Assembly (NCBI RefSeq): GCF_900116495.1
Contig: NZ_FPAY01000020.1
Span: forward strand, 1 to 6,937
DNA length: 6,937 nucleotides
Direction: 5' to 3'
DNA from: Arthrobacter sp. ov118
GTDB lineage: Bacteria; Actinomycetota; Actinomycetes; Actinomycetales; Micrococcaceae
A program made the translations under genes and the position numbers. The notes beneath the pieces were generated by a model, which was given only the letters and a program-made list of their open reading frames with translations, ran no database searches and had not been told where the DNA came from. Positions 1-5,109 of this stretch are shown one piece after another; the stretch's first letter is position 1; each line of letters starts with the position of its first letter.

Positions 1-1475
1 CCGGTGGAGTTCGCCAGCACCTCGGCGATCAGGTCCTCATCAACCTCGGAGATGTCGTCCATGCCGCCGGTCTTCCACTGGCGTTCCTTCTCGGCGCGCT
101 CGGCAATGAGCTTCTGCTCCTTGTCGCGCAGCGACGCGGCACCTTCGAAGTCCTGCGCGTCAATCGCGGATTCCTTCTCCAGCTTCATGGCGGCGATCTT
201 CTCGTCCATGACCTTGAGCTCCGGCGGAGCGGTCATGCGGCGGATGCGCAGCCGCGCACCGGCCTCGTCGATCAGGTCGATGGCCTTGTCCGGCAGGAAG
301 CGGTCCGAGATGTAGCGCTCGGACAGGGCCGCCGCCGAGGCGAGGGCGCCGTCGGTGATGGTGACGCGGTGGTGTGCCTCGTACCGGTCGCGGAGGCCTT
401 TGAGGATCTCGATCGCGTGCGCTACAGAGGGTTCCTTGACCTGGATCGGCTGGAAGCGGCGCTCCAGCGCGGCGTCCTTCTCGATGTGCTTGCGGTATTC
501 GTCCAGCGTGGTGGCACCGATCGTCTGCAGCTCACCGCGGGCCAGCATGGGCTTCAGGATCGAGGCCGCGTCGATGGCGCCTTCGGCGGCACCGGCACCC
601 ACCAGGGTGTGGATCTCATCGATGAACAAGATGATGTCGCCGCGGGTGCGGATCTCCTTGAGAACCTTCTTCAGGCGCTCTTCGAAGTCACCGCGGTAGC
701 GGGAACCGGCCACGAGGGACCCGAGGTCAAGCGTGTACAGCTGCTTGTCCTTGATGGTCTCCGGGACATCGCCACGGACGATCGACTGGGCCAGGCCCTC
801 GACGACGGCGGTCTTGCCGACACCGGGCTCGCCGATCAGCACCGGGTTGTTCTTGGTGCGGCGGGAAAGGACCTGCATGACGCGTTCCATTTCCTGCTCG
901 CGGCCGATCACGGGGTCCAGCTTGTTCTCCCGCGCGGCCTGGGTCAGGTTGCGGCCGAACTGGTCCAGCACGACGGAACCGGCGGGGGTCCCCTCGGCCT
1001 GGCCGGGGCCGACGCCGGCGCCGCTAGCTTCCTTGCCCTGGTAGCCGGACAGCAGCTGGATGACCTGCTGGCGGACCCGGTTCAGGTCGGCGCCGAGCTT
1101 GACGAGCACCTGGGCCGCCACGCCTTCACCCTCACGGATGAGGCCGAGGAGGATGTGCTCGGTGCCGATGTAGTTATGGCCCAGCTGCAGGGCCTCGCGC
1201 AGCGAGAGCTCCAGGACCTTCTTGGCGCGCGGGGTGAAGGGGATGTGGCCGGACGGGGCCTGCTGGCCCTGGCCGATGATCTCCTGGACCTGCTCGCGCA
1301 CGCCGTCGAGCGAAATGCTCAAGGATTCCAGGGCTTTGGCCGCAACACCTTCACCCTCGTGGATCAGACCCAAGAGGATGTGTTCGGTACCAATGTAATT
1401 GTGGTTCAGCATGCGTGCCTCTTCTTGGGCAAGCACAACTACGCGACGGGCACGGTCCGTAAATCGCTCAAACAT
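1..1475 (-). CDS. clpC: ClpC, AAA+ unfoldase of the Clp protease (N-terminal 491 codons, cut by window edge)
   Basis: ClpC unfolds protein substrates with ATP and feeds them into the ClpP peptidase in the cytoplasm. The translation starts MFERFTDRARRVVVLAQEEA and has two Clp N-domain repeats (about residues 5-70 and 77-145), each with the HNYIGTEHILLGL signature. The first AAA+ domain has Walker A GEPGVGKT at 215-222, pore loop GSRYRGDFEERLK, Walker B with D286/E287 in IDEIH, and the arginine-rich ALERRF segment. A UVR-type coiled coil (around 428-463, DAQDFEGAASLRDKE), typical of ClpC rather than ClpA or ClpB, follows. Family members are usually about 830 residues, so the second AAA+ domain and C-terminus lie outside the window. 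The start is fixed by AGGAG (1485-1489) 9 nt upstream and by the conserved MFERFT start. The reading frame is intact throughout. It lies downstream of lsr2 on the same strand but across a 416-bp gap with its own candidate promoter, so it is probably a separate transcript. Confidence 0.97.
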   Translation of the reverse strand, partial: MFERFTDRARRVVVLAQEEARMLNHNYIGTEHILLGLIHEGEGVAAKALESLSISLDGVREQVQEIIGQGQQAPSGHIPFTPRAKKVLELSLREALQLGHNYIGTEHILLGLIREGEGVAAQVLVKLGADLNRVRQQVIQLLSGYQGKEASGAGVGPGQAEGTPAGSVVLDQFGRNLTQAARENKLDPVIGREQEMERVMQVLSRRTKNNPVLIGEPGVGKTAVVEGLAQSIVRGDVPETIKDKQLYTLDLGSLVAGSRYRGDFEERLKKVLKEIRTRGDIILFIDEIHTLVGAGAAEGAIDAASILKPMLARGELQTIGATTLDEYRKHIEKDAALERRFQPIQVKEPSVAHAIEILKGLRDRYEAHHRVTITDGALASAAALSERYISDRFLPDKAIDLIDEAGARLRIRRMTAPPELKVMDEKIAAMKLEKESAIDAQDFEGAASLRDKEQKLIAERAEKERQWKTGGMDDISEVDEDLIAEVLANST

Positions 1476-1484
1476 TTCGCCACA

Positions 1485-1535
1485 CTCCTAGCTACGACGT
1501 ACTTTGATGCTACGTGGCCGGGTTCCAGATTTGGG
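1485..1535 (-). promoter_or_regulatory. Candidate clpC promoter and ribosome binding site
   Basis: Read on the minus strand, a TAGCAT hexamer (1507-1512) fits an actinobacterial -10 (TAnnnT). It would place transcription start near 1500, leaving a leader of about 25 nt with an AGGAG ribosome binding site at 1485-1489. The expected -35 position (about 1530-1535, CCCAAA) is a poor match to TTGACA, which would fit a promoter that needs an activator. The assignment rests on sequence pattern only. Confidence 0.45.
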
Positions 1536-1539
1536 GCTT

Positions 1540-1557
1540 GTTCGCCACGGGGGAAAC
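1540..1557 (-). promoter_or_regulatory. Possible ClgR-like operator upstream of clpC
   Basis: The plus strand reads GTTCGCCACGGGGGAAAC, an imperfect inverted repeat with 6 of 9 symmetric positions matching. Its left half, GTTCGCC, resembles the half-site described for ClgR, the actinobacterial activator of clp genes. The right half lacks the expected GCG. The site lies just upstream of the weak -35 of the candidate clpC promoter, where an activator would be expected to bind. No regulator gene is visible in the window, so this is a weak, position-supported guess. Confidence 0.3.
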
Positions 1558-1597
1558 CGGCGGGTTGCGTTCCCTGTCCGGATGCTGTCCGCACACT

Positions 1598-1617
1598 GCC
1601 GGGATCCTGTTCCCGGC
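1598..1617. repeat. Perfect 7-bp inverted repeat (hairpin) in lsr2-clpC spacer
   Basis: GCCGGGA (1598-1604) and TCCCGGC (1611-1617) are exact reverse complements around a 6-nt loop. There is no T-tract on either side. It could be a structured RNA element or a protein site; its function is unknown. Confidence 0.6.
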
Positions 1618-1655
1618 GGGGTTGAAACCGGACCGGAGCCGGCCCGGAACCGACT

Positions 1656-1710
1656 CGGGACGGGGCGGCAAACCCTCCGGGACGGGGCAGTAACCCCTCC
1701 GGGACCGGCC
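1656..1710. repeat. 22-bp tandem repeat, about 2.5 copies
   Basis: Two adjacent 22-bp units (1656-1677 and 1678-1699) share 19 of 22 bases, each starting CGGGACGGGGC and ending in a CCCTC run. A third half unit at 1700-1710 matches the first 11 bases at 9 positions. A more decayed copy may lie just upstream, around 1634-1655. It is not a CRISPR array: the units are contiguous and there are no unique spacers. Confidence 0.65.
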
Positions 1711-1734
1711 GGAGCGGGAGCCGGGTCAAGTGCC

Positions 1735-1757
1735 ACCCCGGCGGCACGCGCCGGGGT
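1735..1757. repeat. Perfect 9-bp GC-rich hairpin, possibly part of lsr2 transcription end
   Basis: ACCCCGGCG (1735-1743) and CGCCGGGGT (1749-1757) are exact reverse complements around the 5-nt loop GCACG. The stem is strong enough to act as a terminator, but neither strand has a clear T-tract after it. It lies about 135 bp downstream of the lsr2 stop. Confidence 0.5.
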
Positions 1758-1764
1758 ATTGCTG

Positions 1765-1784
1765 ACCGGCCGGCGCCGGCCGGT
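1765..1784. repeat. 20-bp perfect palindrome
   Basis: ACCGGCCGGCGCCGGCCGGT equals its own reverse complement over all 20 bases, centred between 1774 and 1775. It consists only of overlapping CCGG and GGCC units apart from its end bases. Such symmetry could be a dimeric protein site or simple GC-rich low complexity; the sequence does not decide. Confidence 0.6.
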
Positions 1785-1803
1785 GCACCGCCGCGGCACA
1801 CGG

Positions 1804-1833
1804 CAATGCCCCCGCCGGATAACAGGGGCATTG
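1804..1833. terminator. Candidate intrinsic terminator downstream of lsr2
   Basis: CAATGCCCC (1804-1812) and GGGGCATTG (1825-1833) form a perfect 9-bp stem with a 12-nt loop, beginning about 60 bp after the lsr2 stop. Its position suits termination of lsr2, read on the minus strand. However, the T-rich tail (TTATTT, 1834-1839) follows the stem on the plus strand, so the classical orientation would stop plus-strand transcription instead. It may work in both directions. Terminators in high-GC actinobacteria often lack a T-tract. Confidence 0.5.
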
Positions 1834-1891
1834 TTATTTGCTGCGAAGACTCGATACGGCCTTTGATGCCGCGCCTCTAGACGGGCTAGGG

Positions 1892-2218
1892 CTAGGAATT
1901 AGCCTTTTGGTAGGCTTCCTGAATTTCAGCCTGGATACGTCCGCGACTGTTTACCGCATAGCCGTTGTCCCGTGCCCACTGACGGATCTGGGCGGAGTCC
2001 TGATTCCGTCCGCTGGAAATCTTGGTGCGCGTGGCTCGTCCGCTTGATGTCTTACGTGCGTGAGTCACAAACCGGTCCACGGCGGAGCGCAGTTCCGATG
2101 CATTGCTCGACGACAGGTCTATTTCGTAGCTCACGCCGTCGAGGCCAAACCGGACGGTTTCGTCCGCGGATCCCCCATCCAGATCATCAACAAGGATGAT
2201 TTTCACTTTCTGTGCCAT
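1892..2218 (-). CDS. lsr2: Lsr2, H-NS-like nucleoid-associated silencer
   Basis: The product is 108 residues, the usual Lsr2 length. Lsr2 bridges and coats AT-rich DNA, silencing horizontally acquired genes in actinobacteria, as H-NS does in enterobacteria. The N-terminal half (MAQKVKIILVDDLDGGSADE through about residue 55) is the dimerisation/oligomerisation domain. A basic Ser/Arg/Thr-rich linker covers about 56-72. The C-terminal DNA-binding domain (about 73-108, with IRQWARDNGY) carries the AT-hook-like RGR at 92-94 in NSRGRIQAEI. The ATG start is supported by the conserved MAQKV start and a purine-rich GGAAAGAGAG 6 nt upstream. The gene sits between lysS plus its coupled small ORF and clpC, the conserved actinobacterial order. 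Its own promoter lies immediately upstream. Confidence 0.97.
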   Translation of the reverse strand: MAQKVKIILVDDLDGGSADETVRFGLDGVSYEIDLSSSNASELRSAVDRFVTHARKTSSGRATRTKISSGRNQDSAQIRQWARDNGYAVNSRGRIQAEIQEAYQKANS

Positions 2219-2224
2219 TTAAGA

Positions 2225-2305
2225 CTCTCTTTCCAAAAGGACGAGGGTTTAGAAAAGAAGGATGTATCTGTAAAAAGTATCCTCCGCGGCACAGCAGGGA
2301 GTCAA
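2225..2305 (-). promoter_or_regulatory. lsr2 promoter, AT-rich leader and ribosome binding site
   Basis: On the minus strand, TTGACT (2300-2305) is a good -35 and GATACT (2276-2281) a good -10, separated by 18 bp. They place transcription start near 2269 and give a leader of about 50 nt ending in GGAAAGAGAG (2225-2234). Bases 2221-2280 are only 35% GC (21 of 60), far below the neighbouring genes. That makes the leader a natural candidate for binding by Lsr2 itself. The promoter match is the best in the window. Confidence 0.7.
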
Positions 2306-2368
2306 AGCGTAAAACTGTGGAAGGGAAATCGGGGGCGGCAATAGGGCCTTATTACTTGTTAGCGGGAA

Positions 2369-2539
2369 TTAGCCCCCAACGGGCCCGGAATCCTGCCCGT
2401 TGGCTTGGGCTTCCGCTTCCGCGTGGGCGCGGGCTTCTGCCTGCCGTTCCGATTTGTCGGCATTGAATATGGCTTTCATGGCGAACCAGAAAAGCAGGCC
2501 CACGACGATAGGGGGCAGCAATACGGCGATGTACTCCAT
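2369..2539 (-). CDS. Small single-span membrane protein (56 aa) coupled to lysS
   Basis: The ATG at 2537-2539 lies 2 nt after the lysS stop codon, with AAGGA (2548-2552, inside the end of lysS) 8 nt upstream, so translation is probably coupled to lysS. The product begins MEYIAVLLPPIVVGLLFWFA. A hydrophobic stretch at about residues 4-24 should form one transmembrane helix. A charged, Ala/Glu/Arg-rich segment (about 29-46, SERQAEARAHAEAEAQA) that could form a helix follows, then a Gly/Pro-rich tail ending PVGG. No catalytic motif is visible and I do not recognise a named family. The polar C-terminal half would be cytoplasmic by the positive-inside tendency, but this is weak. Short proteins of this shape are often left unannotated. 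Function is unknown; position suggests only co-expression with lysS. Confidence 0.8.
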   Translation of the reverse strand: MEYIAVLLPPIVVGLLFWFAMKAIFNADKSERQAEARAHAEAEAQANGQDSGPVGG

Positions 2540-2541
2540 GC

Positions 2542-4074
2542 TCAGTGTCCTTCGGGTTTCAGCAGGGGGAAGAGGATGGTTTCGCGGATACCGGCGCCCG
2601 TGAAGAGCATGACGAGCCGGTCGATGCCCAGCCCGATTCCGCCCATCGGCGGCGCGCCGTATTCCAGCGCGCGGAGGAAGTCCTCATCCAGCTGCATGGC
2701 TTCGACATCGCCGGCGGCCGAACGGCGGGACTGCTCGGTGAGGCGTTCGCGCTGGATCACCGGATCGATCAGTTCGGAAAAGGCGGTGCCGCGCTCCATG
2801 CCGCCGATGATCAGGTCCCAGGCCTCGATCAAACGGCCGTCCTCACGGTGCGGCCGGGCCAGCGGCTGCGCGGAGGGCGGGTAGTTGTAGACGAAGGTGG
2901 GGTTCAGCAGGGTCGGTTCCACGAGTTCGCCGAAGAGTTCGACGACGAGCTTCTCGGCTTCCCAGCCGGCGTCGACCTTGACCTCGTGCTTGGCCGCCAG
3001 TTCCAGCAGTTCGGCCACCGGGGTGTCTGGGGTGATTTCCTGGCCCACGAATTCGGAGAGTCCGGGGTAAACCGCCAGCCAGGCCCAGTCGCCGTCGAGG
3101 TTGATTTCCCCCGCCTCGGTCTGCAGGACGCGGCCCACGCCGGCGGCGTCGGCGGCGTCGAGGATGATTTCCTTGATCCGGTCTGCCATGACGAACTGGT
3201 CAGCCCACGCCTCGTAGGACTCCAAAGTCGTGAATTCGGGGCTGTGGGTTGAGTCCACGCCCTCGTTGCGGAAGACCCGGCCCATGTCATAGACGCGGTC
3301 GATCCCGCCCACCACTGTCCGCTTGAGGTAAAGCTCGGTGGCGATGCGCAGCGTCATCTTCTGGTCGAAGGCGTTCATGTGCGTTTCGAAGGGGCGGGCC
3401 GTGGCGCCGCCGTGCACCAGCTGCAGCATGGGGGTTTCCACCTCGACGTAGCCCTGGCGGTGCAGGGTTTCGCGGATGGAACGGGTGACCGCGGCGCGGG
3501 TGTAAACCATTTCCCGGGCCTCGTCGCGGACAATGAGGTCGACGTAGCGCTGGCGGACGCGGGTTTCCTCGTTCAGCTCGGCGTGCAGCACGGGCAGCGG
3601 GCGCAGCGCCTTCGAAGCCATGGTCCAGGAGTCCGCCATGACGGACAGCTCACCGCGGCGTGAGGAGATGACCTCGCCGGTGATGAAGACGTGATCGCCC
3701 AGGTCCACGAGGGACTTCCACTCCGCGAGCGCCTCCTCGCCGATGTTGGCAAGGCTCAGCATGACCTGCAGGCGCACGGCCTTGCCGTCCAGGCCGCCCT
3801 CCTGGAGGGTGGCAAAGCACAGCTTGCCCGTGTTGCGGATGAAGACAATGCGGCCCGTCACGCCAACAACATCGCCGGTGGTCTCGTCGGCCTGCAGGTG
3901 GGCGTATTTCTCGCGGATCTCCGTGAGCGAATGGGTACGCCCGACACCCACCGGATAAGCCTCGACGCCGCGTTCGATCAGCCTGGCGCGCTTCTCCATG
4001 CGGATGCGCGTCTGTTCGCTGGCATCGTGCGGCTCGGCGGCGTTGTTCGGGGCGGGGGTGTTTTGGGAAGTCAC
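2542..4074 (-). CDS. lysS: Lysyl-tRNA synthetase, class II
   Basis: The enzyme charges tRNA-Lys with lysine using ATP in the cytoplasm. From the start chosen here it is 510 residues, normal for the family. An OB-fold anticodon-binding domain occupies about 65-160 (VVGVTGRIVFIRNTGKLCFA). The catalytic domain follows with motif 1 around 208-228 (GYVEVETPMLQLVHGG), motif 2 at about 266-282 (RVFRNEGVDSTHSPEFT) and motif 3 at about 479-490 (GIGLGIDRLVML). The C-terminus GIRETILFPLLKPEG is typical. A TTG at 4101 would add nine residues. I prefer the GTG at 4074 because the product then starts (M)TSQNTPAPNN and a -10 box ends 8 nt before it, implying a leaderless mRNA; GGGGA is only 2 nt from the GTG, too close to be a ribosome binding site. 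It probably forms an operon with the 56-aa membrane protein and diverges from the hydrolase at 4152. Confidence 0.96.
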   Translation of the reverse strand: MTSQNTPAPNNAAEPHDASEQTRIRMEKRARLIERGVEAYPVGVGRTHSLTEIREKYAHLQADETTGDVVGVTGRIVFIRNTGKLCFATLQEGGLDGKAVRLQVMLSLANIGEEALAEWKSLVDLGDHVFITGEVISSRRGELSVMADSWTMASKALRPLPVLHAELNEETRVRQRYVDLIVRDEAREMVYTRAAVTRSIRETLHRQGYVEVETPMLQLVHGGATARPFETHMNAFDQKMTLRIATELYLKRTVVGGIDRVYDMGRVFRNEGVDSTHSPEFTTLESYEAWADQFVMADRIKEIILDAADAAGVGRVLQTEAGEINLDGDWAWLAVYPGLSEFVGQEITPDTPVAELLELAAKHEVKVDAGWEAEKLVVELFGELVEPTLLNPTFVYNYPPSAQPLARPHREDGRLIEAWDLIIGGMERGTAFSELIDPVIQRERLTEQSRRSAAGDVEAMQLDEDFLRALEYGAPPMGGIGLGIDRLVMLFTGAGIRETILFPLLKPEGH

Positions 4075-4082
4075 AATCCCCA

Positions 4083-4088
4083 AGTTTA
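4083..4088 (-). promoter_or_regulatory. Candidate lysS -10 box, leaderless
   Basis: TAAACT on the minus strand ends 8 nt before the GTG proposed as the lysS start. Transcription would begin at, or 1-2 nt before, the start codon. No good -35 is visible at 16-18 bp spacing. The box lies inside the longer TTG-started reading frame, which argues against that start. Confidence 0.45.
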
Positions 4089-4138
4089 CCGGGGATTCCA
4101 ACGGGCCCGGTCCTGCCCGGCCAAGGCCACCGAAGGAA

Positions 4139-4144
4139 TAGACT
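4139..4144 (+). promoter_or_regulatory. Candidate -10 box of first alpha/beta hydrolase, leaderless
   Basis: TAGACT ends 7 nt before the GTG start at 4152, so the mRNA should begin at or one base before the start codon. The sequence from the box onward, TAGACTCGGGGC, matches that before the second hydrolase (TAGGCTCGGAGC) at 10 of 12 bases. No clear -35 is visible. It lies in the 77-bp gap between the divergent lysS and hydrolase starts. Confidence 0.5.
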
Positions 4145-4151
4145 CGGGGCT

Positions 4152-5060
4152 GTGGAGACGCGGACCATCAGCACCGACGACGGCGAGGGGCACCTCGAGC
4201 TGAACTCCTTCCGTTCGGCCCCCGGGCCGGCAACGGGCTCGCCGCCCAAGCCAGGCATCGTCGTCGTGCACGGCACCATGATCAACGCCGGGCTGTACCG
4301 CCCGTTCGCGCGGAACATCAGCGGCCTGTTGGGCCGGCCCGTGCATTGCTACAACCGCCGCGGTCGCGCCGGGTCCTCCCCGCAACCGGCCGACTACTCT
4401 GCGGCCATGGAGGTCGCCGACCTGGCCGCGGTGATGCGGGAAACGGGATCGAGCGACGTGGTGGCGCACAGCTACGGCGGCTTCGTGGCCCTGCAGGCGG
4501 CGCGGACGTTGCCGATCCGCAGGATGGTGACCTATGACGCGGCCGTGTCCCTCTCCGGGAACCTCACCCACCGCTGGCGGCCCGAGCTGGAGCGTTCGGT
4601 CGCTGCCGGGCAACTCGATGATGCCTGGGCCCATCTGGTCCAGGGCATTGAAGTCGGCGGGCCGGTAGCCAAGCTGCCGCTGGGCGTGCTTCGGCTGCTC
4701 AGCATCATTTCCGCTCGGACCACCATGGGCGCAGAGATGCGCAAGCTGCTCCCCACCGCCGTCGCGGAGATGCGGGCCGTGCTGGACGCCGACGCCGAAC
4801 TGTCCGACTTTGCGGCGGTGACCGCCCCGGTGCTGATGCTGAGCGGCAGCTGGAGCCCGGAGTACTTCACCGAAACGGGCCGGCAACTCGCAGCCGCCGT
4901 CCCTTCCATCGAGTTTGCCGTGTTGCCGGGCCAGCTCCACGAAAGCCCGCTCCGGCCCGGAATCCGGCTGCCCCGGGCGGTCGCGCGATTCCTGCTTGCC
5001 GGCGAAGGGACCCTGCGGCCCATCCCGGTGCGCAGGCGCCGGCTCAAACTGGGCCGCTGA
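4152..5060 (+). CDS. Alpha/beta hydrolase (paralogue 1)
   Basis: A 302-residue cytoplasmic alpha/beta-hydrolase-fold protein with no signal peptide. After a variable N-terminus with a Pro/Gly-rich linker (about 21-35), strand 3 leads into the HG oxyanion motif in IVVVHGTM (H40-G41). The nucleophile elbow is AHSYGG with Ser107, with Ala in place of the usual first Gly. The likely catalytic His is H263 in LPGQLHES. The acid is less clear: the usual late position reads SGSWSPEYF with no Asp, so D129 in TYDAAVS, after the next strand, is the better candidate. The C-terminus is very basic (VRRRRLKLGR). The GTG start is supported by a -10 box 7 nt upstream. It is clearly homologous to the protein at 5822-6655: residues 61-82 match its 55-76 at 17 of 22 positions. 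The substrate cannot be told; esterase, lactonase or haloperoxidase-like activities are all possible for this fold. Confidence 0.9.
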   Translation: METRTISTDDGEGHLELNSFRSAPGPATGSPPKPGIVVVHGTMINAGLYRPFARNISGLLGRPVHCYNRRGRAGSSPQPADYSAAMEVADLAAVMRETGSSDVVAHSYGGFVALQAARTLPIRRMVTYDAAVSLSGNLTHRWRPELERSVAAGQLDDAWAHLVQGIEVGGPVAKLPLGVLRLLSIISARTTMGAEMRKLLPTAVAEMRAVLDADAELSDFAAVTAPVLMLSGSWSPEYFTETGRQLAAAVPSIEFAVLPGQLHESPLRPGIRLPRAVARFLLAGEGTLRPIPVRRRRLKLGR

Positions 5061-5074
5061 GGGGTGCGCGCCCT

Positions 5075-5104
5075 TACAATCGGTGGGCGACCCTTTCGAA
5101 AGGA
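5075..5104 (+). promoter_or_regulatory. Candidate tdk promoter and ribosome binding site
   Basis: TACAAT (5075-5080) is a good -10 and lies just after the hydrolase stop. It predicts a start near 5087 and a short leader with AAAGGA (5099-5104) as ribosome binding site, 5 nt before the TTG start. The site is half of a 12-bp perfect palindrome, CCTTTCGAAAGG (5092-5103), but the hairpin it could form has only 4 bp and is probably too weak to block ribosomes. The -35 region is not recognisable, so read-through from the hydrolase is also possible. Confidence 0.45.
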
Positions 5105-5109
5105 CCCCC

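Larger units (their letters stand above)
1558..1891. other. GC-rich structured spacer between lsr2 and clpC, no convincing gene
   Basis: This stretch follows the lsr2 stop and precedes the clpC control region. Open frames cross it on both strands, but their translations are biased to Arg, Pro and Gly, match no family I recognise, overlap one another and lack plausible ribosome binding sites. I therefore treat it as non-coding. It holds three perfect hairpins, a 20-bp palindrome and a 22-bp tandem repeat, listed separately. A short imperfect inverted repeat (GGCTA/TAGCC, 1890-1904) also spans the lsr2 stop codon. Confidence 0.6.

Noticed and set aside
1499..1530. SigH/SigR-type stress promoter before clpC (GGAAC about 18-19 nt upstream of GT)
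   Set aside because: The -35 GGAAC fits, but the expected GTT at the -10 position is missing, so the match is incomplete and could be chance.
369..1625. Long plus-strand open frame (418 codons) over the clpC region
   Set aside because: It runs antisense to the well-supported clpC frame, and its repeated Leu/Gly/Asp-rich segments mirror the two Clp N-domain repeats. It is a shadow of GC-rich codon use.
1656..1710. Possible CRISPR array
   Set aside because: The repeat units touch each other, are only 2.5 in number and have no unique spacers. No cas gene is present.
1439..1831. Minus-strand 130-codon frame overlapping the clpC start
   Set aside because: It overlaps the conserved clpC N-terminus and promoter in another frame, and its product is a Pro/Gly/Arg-rich sequence with no recognisable domain.
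1504..1866. Plus-strand 120-codon frame in the lsr2-clpC spacer
   Set aside because: Composition is Arg/Gly/Pro-rich, there is no ribosome binding site or family match, and it crosses palindromes and tandem repeats that look non-coding.
2358..2380. Hairpin at the stop of the 56-aa gene as a terminator
   Set aside because: GTTAGCGGG and CCCCCAAC pair only with mismatches and no T-tract follows, so it is too weak to call.
4915..5109. N-terminal extension of tdk to an upstream start
   Set aside because: The extra residues lie within the hydrolase gene in another frame and match nothing in thymidine kinases. The TTG at 5110 has a good ribosome binding site and gives the standard N-terminus.
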